A DNA stretch of 10,622 nt from CAZOHN01 sp964579325 (GTDB taxonomy: Bacteria > Pseudomonadota > Alphaproteobacteria > Rhodobacterales > Rhodobacteraceae): positions 1 through 10,622 of the forward strand of contig CAZOHN010000124.1 of NCBI GenBank assembly GCA_964579325.1, in the 5' to 3' direction. This document shows positions 7,011 to 10,622 of this stretch, piece by piece. The notes below the pieces were generated by a model, which made no database searches, had not been told where the DNA came from, and saw only the letters and a program-made list of their open reading frames with translations. The translations under genes were made by a program, and so were the position numbers. Numbering within the stretch: position 1 is the first letter of the stretch; each line of letters opens with the position of its first letter.

Positions 7011-7552
7011 ATCTCGCCCCGCCGCTCTGGGTTTTCGGCTACGGCTCGCTCCTGTGGGAGCCGGGCTTTGCCGTGGCCGAGCGGCGGCTGGCGCGGCTCG
7101 ACGGCTGGCACCGCAGCTTCTGCATGCGCTCGATCCACCATCGCGGCACCCCCGAGGACCCGGGCCTTGTCCTCGCGCTCGACCGCGCCGACGGCGCCTC
7201 CTGCCATGGGCTCGCACTCCGCGCCGAACCTGGCACTGAGAGCGCGACGCTTGCCTACCTGCGCGACCGCGAACTGATCTCATCGGCCTACCTCGAGCAA
7301 GTGCTCGAGGTTGCCCTCCTCGATGGACCTTCCGTCGCCGCGCTTGCCTACGTGATCGACCCCGACCACGTGCAGTACTGCGGCGGCCTGCCGCTCGAGG
7401 AGCAGGCGCGGATCATTGCCCGCGCCATCGGAGGGCGCGGCCCGAACTGCGACTATCTTTGGAACACCGTGACACACTTGACCGACCTCGGCATCTCCGA
7501 TGACGATCTTGTGTGGCTCGCGGGGCGCGTGCGCGAGCTATCCTGCGGCTGA
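7007..7552 (+). CDS. ChaC-like gamma-glutamylcyclotransferase (181 aa)
   Basis: A small cytosolic enzyme of the gamma-glutamylcyclotransferase fold, ChaC branch. That branch cleaves glutathione to 5-oxoproline and Cys-Gly. The family signature FGYGSLLW (residues 10-17) forms the substrate-binding loop near the N-terminus. The segment YLRDRELISSAYLEQV (84-99) matches the ChaC helix carrying the catalytic glutamate, here most likely E89. The following aromatic/Gly pattern (YCGGLP at 124-129) and the C-terminal NCDYLWNTVTHL (147-158) are also typical of ChaC. The start is GTG 7007, overlapping the extensin-like gene's TGA (GTGA). This puts the signature loop at residue 10, as in relatives, and suggests translational coupling. 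It is the last gene of the overlapping chain. Its link to tyrosine synthesis is unclear. The family assignment is strong. Specificity for glutathione over other gamma-glutamyl peptides is inferred from the family. Confidence 0.9.
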   Translation: MNLAPPLWVFGYGSLLWEPGFAVAERRLARLDGWHRSFCMRSIHHRGTPEDPGLVLALDRADGASCHGLALRAEPGTESATLAYLRDRELISSAYLEQVLEVALLDGPSVAALAYVIDPDHVQYCGGLPLEEQARIIARAIGGRGPNCDYLWNTVTHLTDLGISDDDLVWLAGRVRELSCG

Positions 7553-7556
7553 CCGG

Positions 7557-7585
7557 TTGGCAGCGCAGCGGCGCCCCCCTATGCT
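7557..7585 (+). promoter_or_regulatory. Candidate sigma70 promoter for the ExbB/OmpA pair
   Basis: TTGGCA (7557-7562, 5 of 6 matches to TTGACA) and TATGCT (7580-7585, 4 of 6 to TATAAT, with T1, A2 and T6) are separated by the optimal 17 bases. They lie in the only sizeable gap between the chaC-like gene and the next start at 7617. Transcription would begin near 7592, leaving a leader of about 25 bases. This suggests the motor-like pair can be expressed independently of the upstream hisC-tyrA chain. Read-through from upstream is still possible, because no T-tract terminator is seen. Confidence 0.45.
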
Positions 7586-7616
7586 TCGCCAAATCCCAGG
7601 CCGGGCCGGAATCCTG

Positions 7617-8798
7617 ATGAGCTTCAGCGAACGCAAGAGCGCACCGCACTTCACGCAGCCGGTGCGCCAGGTCGTGACGATGCTGATCATCGTCGGCCTC
7701 GTGGTCGCGGGCGCATGGTTCGCCTATCCCGCGCTCGAAGCGGTCGTCCTGTCGAACCCCTACCTCAACGGCGTGATCCTCGGCGTCTTCGTGATCGGCG
7801 TCGTCGCCTGCTTCTGGCAGCTTGCGCAACTGGTCAGCTCGGTCGGCTGGATCGAGGGCTTCGCCGGTGGCCGCTCGGGCGCCGACATCCCCAAGGCGCC
7901 GCCGCTTCTGGCGCCCCTCGCCGCCCTCCTGCGCGAGCGCAGTTCGCGGTCGCAGCTGTCGGCCTCCTCGACCCGTTCGATCCTCGACAGCGTCGCGACC
8001 CGCATCGAGGAAGCGCGCGACATCACGCGCTATATCGTCAACCTTCTGATCTTCCTGGGCCTTCTCGGCACCTTCTACGGCCTCGCCACCACCGTCCCCG
8101 CCGTGGTCGACACCATCCGCTCGCTCGCCCCGCAGGAGGGCGACAGCGGCGTCGCGGTCTTCGACAAACTGATGACCGGGCTGGAGGCACAGCTAGGCGG
8201 CATGGGCACGGCCTTCTCCTCCTCGCTCATCGGCCTTGCCGGCTCGCTCGTCGTCGGGCTCCTGGAACTCTTCGCCGGCCACGGGCAGAACCGCTTCTAC
8301 CGTGAGCTAGAGGAATGGCTCTCCTCGATCACCCGGCTCGGCATGGCCTCGGGCGAAGGAGACTTCGGCAGCGAAAGCGGTGGTGCCGTCGCGGCCGATC
8401 TGGCCGACCAGGTCTTCGCCCTGCGCGACCTCTTCGAGCGCTCCGAGATCAGCCGCGCTCTGGCGGACGAACGCATCGCCGAACTGGCGGGCGGAATCGA
8501 GCGTCTGGTGGGCAAGCTTGAAGGCGAGGCCGAGGCAACGCACCTTCTGTCCCGGATCGCCGAAGGGCAGGAGCGTCTCGTCGCCGAGCTGACCGGGCAG
8601 GGCGCCGATCCCGGAACCGATCCCGAGAGCCGGATGCGCCTGCGGTCGATCGACGTTCAGCTTCTGCGCATCCTCGAGGAGATGTCGGTCGGCCGGCAGG
8701 AAAGCCTCGCCGACCTCCGGGCCGACCTCGCGCAGCTCACCCGTGCGATCCGGCAGCTTGGCGCCGAGGGGGCCGAGGGCGGCCGCCGGAGGCTCTGA
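7617..8798 (+). CDS. MotA/TolQ/ExbB-family proton-channel protein (393 aa)
   Basis: A four-helix inner-membrane protein of the MotA/TolQ/ExbB superfamily, which forms the stator-like pentamer that uses proton flow with a partner carrying a single membrane helix. Membrane segments are at about 20-38, 51-74, 139-165 and 198-220. The conserved core runs from about 130 to 235 and includes FLGLLGTFYGLATTV (146-160) and GGMGTAFSSSLIGLAGS (194-210), the helix 3 and 4 pattern of the family. The C-terminal 160 or so residues are hydrophilic, helical and Leu/Glu/Arg-rich, a cytoplasmic tail longer than ExbB's. I chose ATG 7617 because it gives a short soluble N-terminus before helix 1, and GGA lies 6 bases upstream. 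ATG 7500 would overlap the chaC-like gene by 53 bases, and ATG 7581 falls inside the candidate -10 box and has no ribosome-binding site. The partner gene starts 3 bases after the stop. Not a flagellar motA: no flagellar genes are nearby. Confidence 0.87.
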   Translation: MSFSERKSAPHFTQPVRQVVTMLIIVGLVVAGAWFAYPALEAVVLSNPYLNGVILGVFVIGVVACFWQLAQLVSSVGWIEGFAGGRSGADIPKAPPLLAPLAALLRERSSRSQLSASSTRSILDSVATRIEEARDITRYIVNLLIFLGLLGTFYGLATTVPAVVDTIRSLAPQEGDSGVAVFDKLMTGLEAQLGGMGTAFSSSLIGLAGSLVVGLLELFAGHGQNRFYRELEEWLSSITRLGMASGEGDFGSESGGAVAADLADQVFALRDLFERSEISRALADERIAELAGGIERLVGKLEGEAEATHLLSRIAEGQERLVAELTGQGADPGTDPESRMRLRSIDVQLLRILEEMSVGRQESLADLRADLAQLTRAIRQLGAEGAEGGRRRL

Positions 8799-8801
8799 GT
8801 C

Positions 8802-10622
8802 ATGGCGCTCGGACGCCGCACTGGCGCACGCTTCCAGGGCTCGATCTGGCCGGGCTTCGTCGATGCGATGACGGCGCTGCTGCTGGTACTGATGTTCGTT
8901 CTGTCGATCTTCATGATCGTCCAGTTCGTCCTGCGCGAAACCATCACGGGCCAGGACGAGGAGCTCGATGCCCTCTCGGCCCAGCTGATCGATCTGGCCG
9001 ACGCGCTCGGCCTCGAACGCAGGCGCACAGCCGAGCTGCAAGGCGACGTGGGCCAGCTTACCGCCTCGCTCGCCGCTGCGCGCGACCAGGGAGCCGCGCA
9101 GGCGGCGCTGATCGACACCCTCACCGCACAGATCGCCGCCGGAGAGGCGGAGCGCGCAGAGCTGGGCGCCCGGATCACCGATTTCGAGGCGCAGGTCGCG
9201 CGTCTCCTTACCGAACGCGACGCCGCGCTCGGGCAAGGGGCGGCGCTCGCCGCCGAGGTCAGTGCCCTCAGGGCCGAACAGGCCGACCTGATGGGCGAAC
9301 GCGAACGGCTGAACCTCGCGCTCGCTGCCGCCCGCTCCGAGATCGACGCAGGCGTCGAGGCTGCCCGCCTCGACGCCGCCCGCCGCGAAGCCCTTGAGGC
9401 CCTGATCGCCGATCTGCGCCGTCGCGGCGAGGAGCGGGACGCCGAAGCCGGGCGTCTCTCCGCCGCCCTTGCCGAGACCGAAGCGCGCCTTTCCGACGAG
9501 GAAGCCGCCCGGCTCGCCGAGGCCGCCGCCGCCCAGGCGCTTCGCGACCGCCTCGCGAACGCCGACACGGAACTCACCGCGATGACACTTGCGCTGGAAG
9601 CCGAGCGCAAACGCGCCGAGGACACCCTCACCCTCCTCGCCGCCGCCGAGGCCGCGCGCACCGACCTCAACGACCGGCTCGCCCAGGCGATCCTTGCTCG
9701 CGAGGCCACCGAGGCCAACATCGCCGCACTGGAGGCCGCTGCCGGCGACGCCGAGACCCTGCGCGCCGACCTCGCTGCCGCGCTCGCCGCCAAGCTCGCC
9801 GCCGAGGAAGCCGCCCAACTGGCGCTCACCGAGGCCGAGACACGCGACGTGCTTCTGTCCGCCGCAAACACCCGCCTGTCCGAACAGGAGGCCGCCAGTG
9901 CCGAGGACGCCCGGCGACTCGCGCTTCTCAACGAACAGGTCGCCGCGCTCCGCACCCAGCTTGGCTCGCTCGAAGCCGTGCTCGACGAGGCCTCCGACCG
10001 CGACGCCGACGCGCAGGTGCAGATCGAGGCACTGGGCAACCGCCTCAACGCCGCGCTCGCGCAGGTCGCCTCCGAGCAGCGCCGGCGCGCCGCGCTGGAA
10101 GAGGCCGAGCGCATCCGCCTCGAAGCCGAAGCCGCTGCGCTCAAGGAAAGCGCCGCCGAACTCGAACGCTACCGCTCCGATTTCTTCGGCCGCCTGCGCG
10201 CGCTGCTCGAAGACCGCGAGGGCGTACGCGTCGTGGGCGACCGCTTCGCCTTCTCGTCGGAAGTCCTGTTCCAGCCCGCCTCGGCCGACCTCGCGCCCGA
10301 GGGCCAGAGCCAGATCGCAAGCGTCGGCCGGCTTCTCCTTGAACTCTCCGCCGAGATCCCGCCCGAGATCGACTGGATCCTGCGCGTCGACGGCCACACC
10401 GACAACGTACCGCTTACCGGCACCGGCCTCTACCGCGACAATTGGGAACTCAGCCAGGCCCGCGCGCTGTCGGTGGTGCGCTTCCTCACCGACCGGCTCG
10501 ACTTCCCGCCGAACCGCCTCGCCGCCACCGGCTTCGGCGAGTATCAACCGGTCACGACCGGCACCAGCCCCGCAGACCTGGCGCAGAACCGCCGGATCGA
10601 GCTCAAGCTCACTGAACGCTAG
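8802..10622 (+). CDS. MotB/OmpA-type peptidoglycan-binding protein with very long coiled coil (606 aa)
   Basis: The presumed partner of the preceding ExbB/MotA-like protein. One N-terminal membrane helix (about 20-44) begins VDAMTALLLVLMF. D21 sits where MotB has its proton-carrying aspartate (ADFMTAMM in E. coli MotB). Residues from about 50 to 457 are an almost unbroken Ala/Leu/Glu/Arg heptad-like region without prolines, predicted to form a long coiled coil. The C-terminal OmpA/MotB domain (about 475-606) shows SEVLFQPASADL (486-497), VDGHTDNVP (529-537), NWELSQARALSVV (547-559) and QNRRIEL (595-601). D534 and R554 lie where this fold normally grips diaminopimelate of peptidoglycan. GGAGG ends 9 bases before ATG 8802, and the gap to the upstream stop is 3 bases, so the two are surely co-expressed. 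The TAG stop is the last codon of the window, so the gene is complete. The coiled coil makes it far longer than MotB (about 300 aa). Topology with the C-terminus in the periplasm is inferred. Confidence 0.88.
   Translation: MALGRRTGARFQGSIWPGFVDAMTALLLVLMFVLSIFMIVQFVLRETITGQDEELDALSAQLIDLADALGLERRRTAELQGDVGQLTASLAAARDQGAAQAALIDTLTAQIAAGEAERAELGARITDFEAQVARLLTERDAALGQGAALAAEVSALRAEQADLMGERERLNLALAAARSEIDAGVEAARLDAARREALEALIADLRRRGEERDAEAGRLSAALAETEARLSDEEAARLAEAAAAQALRDRLANADTELTAMTLALEAERKRAEDTLTLLAAAEAARTDLNDRLAQAILAREATEANIAALEAAAGDAETLRADLAAALAAKLAAEEAAQLALTEAETRDVLLSAANTRLSEQEAASAEDARRLALLNEQVAALRTQLGSLEAVLDEASDRDADAQVQIEALGNRLNAALAQVASEQRRRAALEEAERIRLEAEAAALKESAAELERYRSDFFGRLRALLEDREGVRVVGDRFAFSSEVLFQPASADLAPEGQSQIASVGRLLLELSAEIPPEIDWILRVDGHTDNVPLTGTGLYRDNWELSQARALSVVRFLTDRLDFPPNRLAATGFGEYQPVTTGTSPADLAQNRRIELKLTER

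Noticed and set aside
7500..7616. Longer N-terminus for the ExbB/MotA-like protein from ATG 7500 or 7581
   Set aside because: The first overlaps the chaC-like gene by 53 bases. The second sits in the candidate -10 box without a ribosome-binding site. Neither adds conserved sequence.
8307..10547. A 746-codon minus-strand open frame opposite the coiled-coil OmpA gene
   Set aside because: The coding strand is dominated by GAG, GCC, CTC and CGC codons, whose complements read as Leu, Gly, Glu and Ala. The antisense product is Gly/Glu/Leu low complexity, an expected shadow of a coiled-coil gene.
7617..10622. Calling the pair Zorya ZorAB or flagellar MotAB outright
   Set aside because: No ZorC/D/E-like or flagellar genes are visible, and the neighbours are metabolic or envelope genes. 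Only the shared architecture is supported.

Overview
The window is very GC-rich DNA with tightly packed genes, strong G/C bias at third codon positions and 4-base stop/start overlaps. Together with the protein types (a HisC-TyrA pair, an extensin-like envelope protein, and an ExbB/MotA-like protein followed by a coiled-coil OmpA protein) it looks like the chromosome of an alphaproteobacterium, most likely Rhodobacterales/Rhodobacteraceae. That assignment is from pattern recognition, not a search. I see no rRNA, tRNA, CRISPR array, insertion sequence or phage gene, and no gene-free stretch longer than about 90 bases.

Left part (1-2362, minus strand): an amidase-signature hydrolase followed 3 bases later, in the same reading frame, by an AbrB-family multi-pass membrane protein that is cut by the window's left edge just short of its expected C-terminus. 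The two look like one transcription unit, and the amidase's substrate is unknown. An 84-base divergent region (2363-2446) separates them from the plus-strand genes and holds a plausible promoter for a possibly leaderless ubiquinone-type FAD hydroxylase.

Middle (2447-7552, plus strand): the UbiH/UbiF-family FAD monooxygenase, then after 78 bases a compact chain of four genes joined by ATGA, ATGA and GTGA overlaps: hisC (histidinol-phosphate/aromatic aminotransferase), tyrA (prephenate/arogenate dehydrogenase), a secreted extensin-like protein carrying an H-x6-D ... H-x-H metal-site pattern of LAS-type peptidoglycan peptidases, and a ChaC-like gamma-glutamylcyclotransferase. HisC and TyrA act around prephenate and tyrosine synthesis. 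The last two appear to ride along in the operon.

Right part (7553-10622, plus strand): a 64-base gap with a good sigma70-type promoter (TTGGCA-N17-TATGCT) leads to a two-gene unit. The first gene encodes a four-helix ExbB/TolQ/MotA-like protein. The second encodes a protein with one N-terminal membrane helix bearing a MotB-type aspartate, about 400 residues of predicted coiled coil and a C-terminal OmpA/MotB peptidoglycan-binding domain; its stop codon is the last three bases of the window. The pair resembles a proton-driven, cell-wall-anchored motor in the broad sense of MotAB, TolQR and ZorAB, with an unusually long coiled coil, and is the most interesting system here.
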